This document shows positions 52,996 to 64,000 of a stretch of 64,000 nucleotides of DNA, in pieces. The position numbers and the translations under genes are program-made. The notes beneath the pieces are model-generated. The model was not told where the DNA came from and made no database searches. It worked only from the letters and a program-made list of their open reading frames with translations. The stretch comes from Nephrocerus scutellatus (lineage: Eukaryota; Arthropoda; Insecta; Diptera; Pipunculidae): positions 90,128,779 to 90,192,778 of the forward strand of contig OX352761.1 in the NCBI GenBank assembly GCA_947095585.1. Reading direction: 5' to 3'. How positions within the stretch are numbered: position 1 is the stretch's first letter; every line of letters starts with the position of its first letter.

Positions 52996-54555
52996 AATTA
53001 TATTTAAACTCTTGTCCAAGGTATATATGTCCTTTCATTTTGTACACTTCATTTTCTTTGTTAACGCATCGAAAAATGCACCAAACAGAATTTCTTTGTT
53101 TTCCCGAATTTTAATCAACACGGCAATTTTTTTTTTTCAACGTATTTTTTATTCACCGCGTTGCGGCCGCGGTGCTTTGCTCTTTAAATAGGAAATTTTT
53201 CTTTGCTACAACTGCAAAATTTGTTTTGTGTTACAGAAATCATCTACACTTGTAAATTTAACATAAACCTACAAGTGTTTGTAAGCCTGTAAGCTTGTAG
53301 TTTTGTGTTATAGGCCCCTGGAAGAGGATCTCATTATAATCAGTGCATAGCCTTATTTAGCAATATAAATATATATATTTTTTAATAATAGATGATAAAC
53401 GTTGAATTCAATGTTTAGTGTTGCAGCTATGTACTAAGAATAAATAAAGGTAAAAAACCAATTAACAAAAAAGTATACAAAAGTATAACTTCTAATGATT
53501 CCAAGGTTGATTAGATACGCTACTGAAAATATCATTTAAAAATCATTTTCATAATTATTATCATACTTTATGTGTAAATTCGTATATGACGACAGTTTAC
53601 GCTTTTAAAAAAAATTACTATTTCGTTATAATTTTTTATACGATTAATTAATCCACCATAAATAGGACCACTAAATGTTTCAACCAACAACATAGTATAC
53701 TAAGAAAATAGTAAAAATTTCATCAAATTGAAGATCGCCGCACATTATTATATAACTGTGGCACCCTGTCTGAAAATTATTAATACGAGTATTGTGTAAA
53801 AAATAATGGATGGAGAATGTCCGCCTCATATTGATGAAGTCGTAAATGTTAAATTGAGTTATTGCAGTATCAATACATAATTTTGCATACGCAATGAATT
53901 AAGTATAATTTTCCAATCCACTTCAACGCCGAAACAACTTGTTCTATTGGAGACTGAAAAGTCACGAGCCTTGACTCCTGATGTATGTCCAGCCCTATAC
54001 ATACGAGTACAATCAAATATTCAAATCAAAATATTATTATCTGATTTTCTCGATTTTAAATCTGTTCGTGAGACCAACGAGTGGATATGTTTCAGCAAAT
54101 ACGAGTAGATATGTTGGCATGTGAAGATATATTTTAAATTTTGAGTTAGCTGAGCATTGCATACAATTAAAAACTTTATCAAAAACGCCGATGATGCTTT
54201 TCGAATATGTATTTCCAATATAAAATGGTTCAGGTCTTTAAAATTTCAACGATTCATAAATTCGTTTAATTAATTTCATAAAATAATAAAATAGTATAAT
54301 GAGAAAGTAGTACAAACAATACAAAAAATAAGGTTGGAGAATTAAAGAAAAATTTTGGTAAGTTAAATATAATACAATAGCAATATTCGATAAATATAAA
54401 AAACAACTTAATTTATGTTGTGTAATATATAAGAAAAGAAAAAACACGGGCACGCGAAGTCAATATAGAGAATTTAAAAAAAGTAAGAAAAATAGGAAAA
54501 ATAGCAGAACAGAGAGAAAAAATTTAAATAATTTAAAAGGTACCAGTAAAATAGT
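52996..54555. other. Unassigned AT-rich region
   Basis: No coding motif is seen. A short piece at 54445-54480 ('cacgggcacgcgaagtcaat' then 'atagagaatttaaaaa') matches one end of the modular repeat in reverse orientation. Confidence 0.4.
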
Positions 54556-54801
54556 TAAAATGTAACTCTCAGAGTTGGATGCAAGTTACGTCTGTTCACT
54601 CGTAAGAGATGACTAGACGTGATTGGCAGGGGACGGGCAACCACCTCTCCTAGCACGTAGGCAAGGTCCCAAGCTCAGGTAAAGGAGGATGGTTTGGGGT
54701 AACGGGGCAACCCTATCCTCAGTATAATAATGTAGAGGAGTAAACCTCGACAGACTAAAAAATCCTAAATCCAGTGGTGAGACACGTGCGCCGAGGGATG
54801 A

Positions 54802-55971
54802 ATGGCCATACGTTGTTGGTCGCTAGCACGGGACTTCGGATACCTGGCAACCTCCGGTTTAAAGTGGCCTTCTCATGGTACACCGGGTTCTACCATGGGT
54901 GACATACTTTCCCGGATACTCGTGGAAATTATTGAAAATTCAAAAATAATTTATGATACTGATGCATCTCCAATCGCATCAACCTCGGGACCTGTGTTAG
55001 AGCGACCCGTTATAGTGTCAGAGGCTTCTGTGCCCCTAACGGTCATCCCAGTGGTGACCCCAACTTCGAGATGTGCTTGTGTGCTGCGAAACAACGTCGG
55101 GAACTGATTCCCTTCCGACGGTCACTCAAGTGTTGACTTCAAACGCGGATCCTGTCCATAGGCAGACCGCTGTTTTGTCGGTGGCCTCGTAAAAGTGATG
55201 GCAACAAGGGTGTGGATTCGAATACATCCGAGTCTGACACATCCGAAGTTGTCGACACCATTAACGTCAGCTCGGAGAAATCCGGTTGTTCCTCGGTTGG
55301 GATAGCATTAGGGGGAATGCAGATCCAACAACAGGCTTATGTTAAGCTAACCTCGAGGGAAAAAAGCATGCTTAAAACATGCTTTACGCATAGGAAAAGA
55401 AAGAGACAGTGCTCTTGCATTTGCCAAAGGAGCGCCTTCCAATAAGAGCGTTGTTAAACGCGTCAGGTCGAAGGACCAAACACCACCCACATCGGCCGCT
55501 AAAAAAGCCAGAGCAGGGCCCTCACCTGACATTCCCACTTTAAGTCAAGTGACTAGTGCTGTCAGGCTGGGGGTTGTCCCGATCGACCTGTCGAAGAAAC
55601 TGCTGACAAAGGAGCAAATGACTCACCTTCAAGAAGCGGTTATCGACATCTCGATTGAGATGATCGGCTGCGGCGTTTGGCCGCGTTTCTCCGGATCGTA
55701 TCCGAAATCGGGATGGATGGTATTCATCTGTTCATATAGTTCTACTGTTGGGTGGATTCGCTCGAACTTCGAGAAAATAAAAGCCAAGAGTGGACTGGAT
55801 GTGACGTTAGTGGAAGAGGGATCCTTCCCGAAAACACATATCGTCCGTGGGTTCTTTCCAAAAAGTCTTGAGTTCCCTTCAGAGTTCCTATTCCAGGCAG
55901 GCAGGCCTTTTCTCAAAAGGAGGAAGGATGAGCACCATCAAGGTGTTACAGGCGAATCTGCACCATGCTAA
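54802..55971 (+). pseudogene. LOA-like ORF1
   Basis: The start is either 54802 or the ATG at 54895 ('MGDILSRILVEIIENSKII'). The first part is Ser/Thr/Pro-rich. After frame changes near 55105 and 55440 the C-terminal half is open: 'AAKKARAGPSPDIPTLSQVT', 'LLTKEQMTHLQEAVIDISIE', 'WPRFSGSYPKSGWMVFICSY', 'SSTVGWIRSNFEKIKAKSGL' and 'RGFFPKSLEFPSEFLFQAG'. This half resembles the DUF4780-type domain of insect ORF1 proteins (from memory; not searched). No CCHC knuckles are seen, unlike the other ORF1 relics here. It overlaps the ORF2 start by 44 bases in another frame, so ORF2 may rely on coupled initiation. Confidence 0.75.
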
Positions 55972-57115
55972 GGGGGCGTCCGCTACACTTAGCACCAGAT
56001 TCGTCGAGGATAATATAGCACTTGGCCTCATTCAGGAGCCTTGGGCTATTAGCGGACAGGTGAAAGGTCTACAGGACGGGACAGGTAAGTTGATAGTAAA
56101 ATGTGGGGAGGCAGTACAAAAGGCCTGCCTTATCAGATCTAATATTAACTTTCTTCCCATTCAAGAATTTATAACAAAAGACCTTGTTGCCGTACTGGTT
56201 CCGGTTCCGACTGAGAGGGGAAAACAAAATATAGTATGTGCCTCAGCATTCTTCCCCGGCGATGAAGAAAACATTCCGCCAAAAGAGGTGCAAGAACTAA
56301 TTATGCACTGCAAAAATCGGAACATCCAATTTCTAATAGGGTGTGATGTCAATGCACACCATGAGGTTTGGGGCATTAGCGGTATCAATCGAAGGGGTGA
56401 GTGTCTTTTAGATTATCTTATTTGTAATAATGTAGATATTGTGAACAAGGGCTCTAAACCAACCTTCATAAATGCGATTCGCAAAGAGGTATTAGATCTC
56501 ACACTCGCAAGTCCATTTATCTCTAATTCCATTGTAAATTGGCATGTGTCCGATGAGACCTCGCTGTCAGAACATCAACACATCAGGTTTTACATTCCAG
56601 GGGCTTTGGCACATGCCTCTCCCAGATATGATCCTAAGTCAACGGACTGGAATCTATATCGAGGACTAGTCCTCTCCAAATTAGATTTGCTTGTCTCACC
56701 TATTGATTCCACAGAGGACCTAGACGAGGCAGCGTACTAAGTAAATGATATACTACTTGCGGTTCCCCCGGGGCGAGGTTTGGCCATTGCACTTCGGCAA
56801 AGTAGACCGACCTCCGCGATTGTTCCTAATGTGAATAACTCGTGCGTGGTGCGTGATGTCGTCAAAACCAACCTTTGCAAACATAAAGTTCCCTGGTGGA
56901 ATGACCAACTGGCCAAACTTAGGAGGAAGGTTAGAAGGCTCTTCAACTCTGCTAAACGCACGAAGAGTTGGGACGAATATAAGTTCGCCCTCACAGAGTA
57001 TAACTCTGAATTAAGACGATCTAAACGGGCCACGTGGAGGAAATGTTGCGAGAACATCGCTGAAATGCCAGCAGCTGCACGAATCCACAAGGCACTTGTG
57101 GGATCAGACAAATAG
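55928..57115 (+). pseudogene. LOA-like ORF2, endonuclease and linker
   Basis: From the ATG at 55928: 'MSTIKVLQANLHHAKGAS' (N-terminal Asn motif), 'NIALGLIQEPWAI' (Glu motif), 'KNRNIQFLIGCDVNAHHEVW' (GCDxNAHH), 'NRRGECLLDYLICNN', 'GSKPTFINAIRKEVLDLTLA' and 'ETSLSEHQHIRF' (usually SLSDHxxI; here Asp is Glu). One in-frame stop at 56738-56740 interrupts it. The same frame continues with 'VPWWNDQLAKLRRKVRRLFN' and 'RRSKRATWRKCCENIAEMPA' to 57112. A frameshift near 57100 leads to the RT. Apart from the one stop the endonuclease is intact. Confidence 0.9.
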
Positions 57116-58395
57116 TGTGGGTCTGTTGAAAAAGACTGATGGCACCTACACGACGGACCGTGAGGATACACTGAGAACGCTTCTGCATGTTCATTTCCCC
57201 GGCTCGTATAACAGTGTACCATACACGAGTTCGAACACGCTTGACCGAAGGGTTAGTATCGCTAGTAGAACTAATAGTTTATCTGGTAAGATTTCACCCC
57301 AGATAAGGTTAGATGGGCAGTAGGTTCCTTTAAACCATTCAAAGCCCCTGGTGGGGATGGCATCTTTCCTGCTCTTCTACAGAAGGCGATCGATACAATC
57401 CTGGCAATAGGCCTAGTGATCTACCGAAATCATACAGACCAATCAGTCTAACATCTTTTGTCCTAAAAATCATGGAGAGACTCATTGATGTTCACATCAG
57501 AGGCCGGCTAGAGGTGTCTGCTCCTCTTCACTCAAGTCAGTTTGCATACTGAAAAGGCAAAAGCACAGAAGGTGCTCTCCATTATCTTGTTAAAAAGATA
57601 GAAGGAACGTTTCGATCCAAGGAGGTTGCTTTGTGTGCATTCCTAGACATTGCAGGCGCCTTCGATAACACTGGCTATGACTCAATAGAGAGAGGAATTA
57701 GTAACAAGGGTATCGAAGTCTCGACCAATCTATGTATTAGGGCTATGTTCGAGAGTCGAGATATTACTTCCTCCTTAGGAGGAATGTCAGTGTCTGTGAC
57801 CGCAGTAAAGTGTTGTCCCCAAGGAGGAGTCCTCTATCCCCTTCTGTGGTTACTGGTCATAGACGATCTTTTGGTTGATCTAAACAGATCAGGTTACATC
57901 GCCATTTGCTATGCTGATGACTTGGCGATTATTATTAGGGGTAAACACTGCACGACCATTTCTGCTGTCATGCAATGGGCGCTATTACAAGTTTTGGACT
58001 GGTGCAGCAGGTAAGGGCTATCCATCAATCCTTGCAAAACGGTTCTAGTGCCTTTCACTAAAAGAAGGTTGGTTGACTTAGGACCAATCACCATTAAAGG
58101 CACCACTCTAATGTATTCCAGCAAGGTCAAATACCTCGGTGATAAAAGACTTAACTGGAATTCTCATATCAAGTCTGCTACAAAACGCGCTACTAGGGCC
58201 TTATGGGCCTGCAGAAGACTTTACGGCAGAATTTGGGGCCTCAATCCTAAGATGATACACTGGATATATACAATGATGGTGAGACCCATAATCACGTACG
58301 CGGCCATAGTTTGGTGACCCAAGGTACTCGAACGGACAACGGCAAACGAGCTTCAGAAGCTTCAAAGAATTGCCTGTCTAGGTATTACAGGTGCT
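57116..58395 (+). pseudogene. LOA-like ORF2, reverse transcriptase
   Basis: 'FKPFKAPGGDGIFPALLQ' (RT1, 57330-57380), a short deletion, 'PKSYRPISLTSFVLKIMERL' (RT2), 'SQFAY' stop 'KGKSTEGALHYLV' (RT3), 'CAFLDIAGAFDNTGYDSIER' (RT4), 'KCCPQGGVLYPLLWLLVIDD' (RT5) and 'IAICYADDLAIIIRG' (YADD at 57910-57921). After a stop near 58012: 'LSINPCKTVLVPFTKRR', 'KVKYLGDKRLNWNSHIKSAT' and 'YGRIWGLNPKMIHWIYTMMV', then a stop at 58315. The catalytic residues are kept. There are about five lesions in this stretch. Confidence 0.9.
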
Positions 58396-59489
58396 ATGCC
58401 TACCTGCGCTATCGTAGGTCTTTTGCCCCTACAAATCTTTATCAGGAAGACGGCCGCTAGATGTGCTATAAAGCTGCACCTAGAATATAAGTATAAACCA
58501 GGCGACCTTGTGGGACACCTGAGAATTCTCAACTCAATTCCCGAAAGAGACATGTTCTGCACAATACCGGACGTTATGGTCAGGGAGTACTGTTTCGAAA
58601 GGTTATTTGAGGTAGAAATCTTAGACTGTGCAAGCTGGTCTAATGGTGTTCCGACACTAGGCGCTAATGGTCTGGTTTGGTTCACTGATGGATCAAAGAT
58701 GGAATCTGGAGTTGGTGCTGGTGTCTTCGGACCCAATACAAAGGTCTCGATACCAATGGAAGTAAGTCCCACGGTCTTCCAGGCTGAACTCCATGCCATA
58801 GAGATCTGCGCTAGGTTAAACCTTAGTAAAGGCGTTAAGGGCGCGAGAATATATATCTATTCAGATAGACAGGCAGCACTCAAAGCTCTGTCGTCAATAG
58901 ACTCGTTAACAGTTAAAAGCTGCTACGATGCATTGCAATCTCTGGCCAGACACAACAGGGTTAAGCTCAGTTGGGTACCAGGTCATCAAGGTATTGCAGG
59001 CAACGAAGCCGCAGATGAACTGGCTAGGGCTGGTTCGGAAACTGCGTTCATAGGACCTGAACCCTTTTGTGGCGTCAATTGGAGTGCCGCCACAAAGCTG
59101 ATTAACTGTTGGGAGGGCAAACTTCGCTTGGCTATTGGGAAAATACCCCGGGGCTAAGGCAATCCAAACAACTGATCAGACCCTTCTCATACAAAGAAAT
59201 CCTGTATTTAGATAAAGGTAGCATTAGGAAGCTAGTGAGTTTTCTAACTGGCCACTGTGGCCTGAGATATCATCTTAACAAAATTGGTGTGGGCTCTGTG
59301 ACAGAATGTAGGTTCTGTGCGGAGGATTAGGAGTCATCCGAACATGTTCTCTGCGATTGCCCAGTACTTATTTGGTTAAGGAGACGCATATTCCATAAGG
59401 AAATATGCTCGGCAGCGGAGTTGAAAAGCTCTGCTACTAAGGACATTCTGTCTTTCATAAGGAAAGTTGTATGTCTATTAGAAAATTAA
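58396..59489 (+). pseudogene. LOA-like ORF2, RNase H and C-terminal Cys/His region
   Basis: A 253-residue open frame holds a complete RNase H core: 'LVWFTDGSKMESGVGAGVFG' (first Asp, near 58690), 'TVFQAELHAIEICA' (Glu), 'IYIYSDRQAALKAL' (second Asp) and 'LSWVPGHQGIAGNEAADELA' (His and last Asp, near 58970-59030). All four catalytic acids are present. A frameshift near 59145 leads to 'VSFLTGHCGLRYHLNKIGVG' and 'CRFCAED', stop, 'SEHVLCDCPVL', the CCHC-like end of LOA/I elements. The last codon is at 59489. Confidence 0.9.
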
Positions 59490-59562
59490 TGCCCTATTGA
59501 TACAATAGATCTTTTAGGTCGCGGTGTCAGTCACTTGGACTAGGGTTATCACAATAAAAAAA

Positions 59563-61435
59563 GTAAGAATGGGTTAGACTTATTGTAAATAATTGAAAAT
59601 TTGTTTACGCGCCTTAATATATAAATAGTTATAATATAATTATTTCTATCATAATAGCACGCATAAGAAGTAAGAAAAGAACTCGATTTAATACAATATA
59701 CATATAGGTATAACTCATAGGGTAATTGCTACTTATGAATGTCTCGTTCGTTATCTAATTCATGCATTACGCAAAACTTTACCCACTATTTTTTTAAAGC
59801 CGCTCAGTTTGAATAAGTAAGCCTTAAATAATTCTTAAAAGTATCCCTTGACGGATTTTCATTGATTTGCATAATTCCTATGAAACTTGTGTAATTAAGT
59901 AAAGAAGGTTAAGCGCTGACTGCCTATTTCCAATCAATTAACAACAATAAACCTTGTCATTTATACTTTACACTGTATGTACATATACGTGATAGCTTCT
60001 ATTTTTAAAAAGACTCATATACAGCATGTTACTCCTCTACAACGGTCCTGTCTACTAATACCTATACGACGAAAGATATCCAGGAGGTTTGGTGTTTGCT
60101 CCTTTAGACGACAACAAACAGTTGGGAAGCGATAATAATTAATTACCCTTCGCTGGCTTTCGGACTCAATCCTTCAATTAGGTGGTCACTCATTTATTTT
60201 ATAAAGAGCTTCAATTAATTTCATCAAGGATTACCTTTATTTTGTCACATATTTTCTTTGCCGCATCATTGATGTGTCTGTGGGCGGTATAGCACCAAGT
60301 CGAAAACATAGTTCAGAATATTATAATGACTTTACGGAATCCATTGGTAAACCTAAACATGTAGTACTGACATACAAACAAGCCATATCACAACATAACA
60401 TCTAAATATTTAAAAATTAAAACGGTTCGGTTAGGCAGTTGTAATCGGTTCAAATTTTCAAAAATGTTTTGATTTAAAACTTTTCTTCTTCGTAAAATAC
60501 TGAAAAAATCTTAGGCGTCAACAAAAGTTAATTGCTCTCAATAACTGATACTCAGTGTCATAGTCAGAAATAGTAAGTTTTAGCTCATTACGAACTTTGA
60601 GGAAAGGAAAAGAGGAACGTTTTGGTCATCACTGCTGCTGTGTTAATATGTATTCATTTGGGTCTTGGATAATAATTTTTCCCTCCCTATAACTAACTAA
60701 CTTTTTGTTGCACTATCCGTCATCGTCTGTTGAATTCCATTTAATTTAAATTTCAAAATGAAATCAAAAAAATGAGATAAGTTGGCATATTTGATTTTTT
60801 ATTTTCTTTTAGCAGATTTTGTTTTGCTTGGGTCCACTTATCAGGTTTACTGGATGCAAAAGTATGTGCATTTTTCGAAAATTCATGTTATTTATCTAAA
60901 AGGATTTACCAAAGTTTTTAATTAGTTTTGTGGCTTGCATTATAGTTTTGTTTATGTTTGTTTATGTTTTTTTTTACAATTTAGATTTTTTTATGGTTAT
61001 AGTCGCTTTTGTTGGACTTTGTTAAAATCTGTATAAGTTTTAAACAGTTTTATTGCGGCTCTCGAGGTACGAAGCTGTATAAACTACTCTCAACGACTAT
61101 TTGTATAACAATGACAGCTCTTAGAATTTGATTTCAGCCAGTCAACTACAAAAAGTCTGTTATAGGAAAAAGATAATATTCTTAACTTTGGAAAGCTATT
61201 ATATATAACCAATGCATATAATGAAAATTTCACACTATGAAATTTTAACGCAGCATTTAAAGTTTTGACTATCAGCGGCAAATGATTTCCACTTTGCCGC
61301 TTGTGCTAAGAAAAGAAATAACAATCTGAAATCAGATTGATGTATAACTGCTCTATTATTCATCCCTCATCATCAGTCATCATAATCACTTCATTAGTTT
61401 TCAGTTGATATGCGGCAACAAGCCACTGCTAAAGT
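59563..61435. other. Unassigned AT-rich region
   Basis: Nearly 1.9 kb without a recognised motif. 'aaagccgctcagttt' near 59797 resembles 'gagccgctcagtct' at 39457, hinting at an old shared repeat. The small open frames look accidental. Confidence 0.4.
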
Positions 61436-61439
61436 CGGT

Positions 61440-61722
61440 CAACATTTATGCCCGGCCCGTTATTTACGGGGGTCAATTTTTGATATCCACGGATGTGGGG
61501 CCCGATCACTTCCAAGTTTTTACAAAAAGTGTTGCCATCAAAGATACATAATTACATATGTGTAAAAAAATTAAATAAAATCGGGTTTTTTCAACAAAAA
61601 AAAAATTATATGAGAGCCCCTCGGCCTTGCAAACCGATACCTTCCAAATTTTAATAGAAAGTGTTGTCATCGGATTAACACATGTGTGCAAAGTTTGAAC
61701 ATTATAGAGAATTTAAAAATAA
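61440..61722 (-). repeat. Dispersed modular repeat, copy 6 (reverse)
   Basis: Two modules in reverse orientation carry 'cccgatcacttccaagtttt', 'gtgttgccatc', 'taattacatatgtgta', 'aaaatcggg' and 'gagcccctcggcc', then 'acacatgtgtgcaaagtttg'. It ends 'attatagagaatttaaaaat', the same end as copy 3. About 280 bp. Confidence 0.75.
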
Positions 61723-61879
61723 AAAAATGCATTAAAAAGTGTTTTGTCGGGGCCCCTTTGGTAGGGGGCCCGGGTGCATCACACCCTTTGCACCACCATA
61801 TATTCGGTTCTGCATTTTTTTATATATACTGCTTTGCTATAACTACCTGTGGAAACTACCGTTATCGGCTTTAAAGTAA

Positions 61880-62265
61880 TAAACGAAACCCTTCGCATGC
61901 TCGTAAGTTTAAGAACATAAGCCTCATAACTATTCACGAGCCTCCAGAGGATTCCTCAGACGATGAAAAAGAAGAATTATTTGCACTAACTCCATGGCCG
62001 CCCTTTGCATGACATAAAAATCAGTCTGGGGGATATGAACGCAATAATAGGTCGAGAGTTAGTATTCAGGCAGTACATGGTTAGAGGTTTACGCGTAATA
62101 ATATCCACAAAGCCATCTAGGTATCACCTGTTGGATCAACTCGCCTGATAGACAATGTGTTAAACGAACGAACTAAGCCAACGTCGACTTGGGTATTGTA
62201 CTACGAGAACGGATTGTATCACCAAGAAAGGATGAAAGGCTGTTGTATGTTATGCAAGCGGCAGT
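61880..62265 (+). pseudogene. RTE-like endonuclease fragment, copy 4
   Basis: The plus strand reads 'RKFKNISLITIHEPPEDSSD' (compare 'KFKNISLINVHAPTEDSP' in copy 1), then in another frame 'IKISLGDMNAIIGRELVFRQ' (GDMNA motif) and 'LDQLA', 'NVLNERTKP'. It is a short piece of the same RTE-like family, opposite in strand to copy 1. Confidence 0.8.
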
Positions 62266-62339
62266 GTGATGATCTAATTCTTTGGCAATCGAATAACAGA
62301 TTGTGAGTATTTGTTTCTTCTGGTGATTTGAATCATTTT

Positions 62340-64000
62340 ATCGTGAAGGTATAACACTGGCGACAATTTTTGTCAATAATCCATGGTGAGACATCAACTT
62401 CTCAGTTCGTCTAAAAGAAGCGGTATGTTGTGTGATTTTTATGTCCGTAGTGATATTTCGTTTCAACTTTTGCCTCAATTCAGCCAATGTTCCAATCCGG
62501 AATTTAATTTCATGTGGCTCAAAATAAATGTACAAGAGCGTAACCTACACTACTCTTTTTATACAGAAGACCCAACTTAAACAGTGTTTCAACTCAGAAC
62601 GAGTTTGATGCACTGTTTGATTCAATTTTAAGAATTGTTACAAAATACGAGTATCGTAAAACTGAAATCGTTATTGCGAGCGATTTCAATGTTAACAATT
62701 CTGGGTGGCTTCGCCATTCTGGTCAGCCAACACCGGAAGGAAGGTGTTTTAAGATATTCGCTGAGTTCCATAAACTTTCTCAGCTTGTAAATTGCCTACA
62801 AGAATACCTGCAATTGCAAATCATTCTGCAAGCACCCTTGACTTGTTCCTTTCCTCTCGTCCGGATTATCGCCACTAGGCTCTTCAGATAATTGTGCAGT
62901 ATCAGCTAATTTCTCGTTAATAAGCTACGTAGTGAGAGAAAAACAGTATGGCAATACGAGAAAGCCAATTGGGACGGCCTTAACCACTTCTTTTGGATTA
63001 TTAACTGGTCGATATTATTTTGCGAAAGCAACGTGGATACCGCAGCTGATGCAATCACAAACATCATCCTAATTGGTATGAGTGACTTTTTTCCCTTTCA
63101 GGGATAAGTCTCTTAAACCACAGATGGATGTATGGTATGACTCGAGCTGTAAAGAGTCTTTTGGGTTAGAGAGGTATGCTTTCGGTTTTACAAAGTAAAC
63201 CCTGCCGAGGAAAACCGAATAAATTTTAACCGAGAAAGAAATGATTGGTTTGCCCATCTTCGGCGATTAAAATACGCCTACGACCAAAAATTAAGGCAAA
63301 AAATACTACAATTCCCAAAGGTAGTAAAAGTTTTTTATCATTTGTGAAAAGAATCAAAAATACAGCCTCGTCGATTCCAACGCTCATTTATAATAACATT
63401 CCAGTTGTCAGCTCTAAGGACAATGCCAATCTGATTGCTGGGCATTTTGGAGCTAGCTCTAATCTTCCAGTTTGTGCATTGCTGCCACCTGCACTTCGGA
63501 ATATTGAACACTCTATGGGACAGATTTACATTCGATTTCGTGCAGTTGCTAGAGTTTTAAACGATTTCAACACTCACAAATCCACTGGGCCAAGTGGTAT
63601 TTCCCCATTAGTTCTGAAGAGGTGTTCTTCCAAGCTGGCATAACCATTGCGTAAGCTTTTCCATCTATCCTATTCTTCTGGACGATTCCCGAGAAGTTGA
63701 AACAACCTATGTACATCCATTCTTTCCAAGGTTATGGAAACGCTGATCAATTTTCAGCTTATGAAATATTTTGAAACTAACGAAATCCTTAGTGAACGGC
63801 TATATGGATTTCGTTGGCCTCGTTCTACTGGTGATTTGATGGTATATCTCACCCAACAGTGGAACCGCATCAATTTGGTGAAAGCAAAGCTGTTGCACTC
63901 CATATTTCCAGGGCATTTGAAAAAGTTTGACATCAAGCTATTTTGTCCAAAATGCGTGCTTATGGAGAAAACAATCGAGTAGTATTGAACTAATTAACGC
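62340..64000 (+). pseudogene. CR1/Jockey-like element N, endonuclease to RT, cut by window end
   Basis: Endonuclease phrases: 'SGMLCDFYVRSDISFQLL' near 62420, 'EFNFMWLKINVQERN', 'ETEIVIASDFNVNNSGWL'-like text near 62670 (usually GDFN; the exact frame changes), 'PTRIPAIANHSASTLDLFLS' and 'SSDNCAVSANFSLIS' near 62885 (degraded SSDH). The linker 63030-63470 aligns with copy J. RT blocks follow: 'NDFNTHKSTGPSGISPLVLK' (RT1), 'LSERLYGFRWPRSTGDLMVY' (RT3) and 'SRAFEKVXHQAILSKMRAYG'-like text (RT4) before the window ends. Multiple frameshifts and stops occur. It is the only copy of this family here that retains the endonuclease. Confidence 0.8.

Larger units (their letters stand above)
54560..59562 (+). 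mobile_element. LOA-like non-LTR retrotransposon L, nearly full length
   Basis: Plus strand: a GC-richer leader (54560-54800), ORF1 (54802-55971), ORF2 (55928-59489) and a short 3' end with 'cacaataaaaaaagt' near 59545-59562. ORF2 holds endonuclease, RT, RNase H and a C-terminal Cys/His region, the domain set of LOA/I-group elements. The 5' edge is placed where base composition and gene-like character change, so it is approximate. It is the most complete element here, inactivated by a handful of stops and indels. Confidence 0.85.

Noticed and set aside
54021..54453. Short hydrophobic open frames
   Set aside because: They lie in very AT-rich DNA, show no family motif, and are expected by chance.
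55847..56740. Long open frame as a host gene
   Set aside because: Motifs are those of a LOA/I-type endonuclease and the RT and RNase H follow in order, so it is a retrotransposon. The real ORF2 start is 55928, not the earlier ATG.

Overview
This window looks like transposon-dense, AT-rich DNA from an insect, most likely a higher dipteran and possibly a tephritid fruit fly. The main support is the mix of relics: RTE-, CR1/Jockey-, R1- and LOA-like non-LTR elements, BEL/Pao LTR elements, a DD41D (rosa-type) mariner, Helitrons, a Harbinger and a tRNA-derived SINE. I found no host protein-coding gene. The only intact host-type gene is a tRNA-Ser(GCT) at 21165-21246. Almost every coding feature is a frameshifted, truncated or nested mobile-element relic, so most are called pseudogenes.

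Layout. 1-1.9 kb: a dispersed modular repeat, a ~113-bp minisatellite, and the 3' end of a Helitron (Pif1-type helicase plus hairpin-CTAG terminus). 2.3-5.2 kb: an RTE-like retrotransposon, minus strand. 5.3-7.8 kb: BEL/Pao pol relic, joined abruptly at ~7826 to a Jockey-type element (7.8-10.5 kb). 10.9-19.7 kb: an R1-like element whose ORF1 is split by a ~6.07-kb foldback-like element (13090-19158). Its arms are a 150-bp satellite in opposite orientations and its loop carries other debris. 20.3-26.1 kb: a small MITE, tRNA-Ser, and two adjacent copies of another MITE family, the second split by a 4.1-kb transposon of a family I cannot name. 26.1-27.8 kb: 5' part of a Jockey-like element. 28-33 kb: inverted minisatellite, a broken DD41D mariner, an I-like endonuclease fragment, a SINE, and a Helitron-like element carrying a second DD41D mariner with TIRs and a TA duplication. 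33.5-36 kb: ORF1 and endonuclease of another non-LTR element. 36.1-39.3 kb: a BEL/Pao element with LTRs, protease, partial RT and an envelope-like segment. 39.7-41.8 kb: LOA-like relic. 42-51.3 kb: fragments of RTE, CR1-like and SINE families among unassigned DNA. 51.5-52.3 kb: HARBI1-type transposase relic. 54.6-59.6 kb: the most complete element, a LOA-like retrotransposon with ORF1, endonuclease, RT and RNase H. 61.4-64 kb: modular repeat, RTE endonuclease fragment and a CR1-like element running off the edge.

The nesting gives a relative history: the foldback entered the R1-like element, the unnamed transposon entered a MITE, a modular repeat entered that transposon, and a mariner entered a Helitron. 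Family names rest on motif recognition by eye. Clade-level names among the non-LTR elements (R1, LOA, CR1, Jockey, RTE) are less certain than the retrotransposon call itself.
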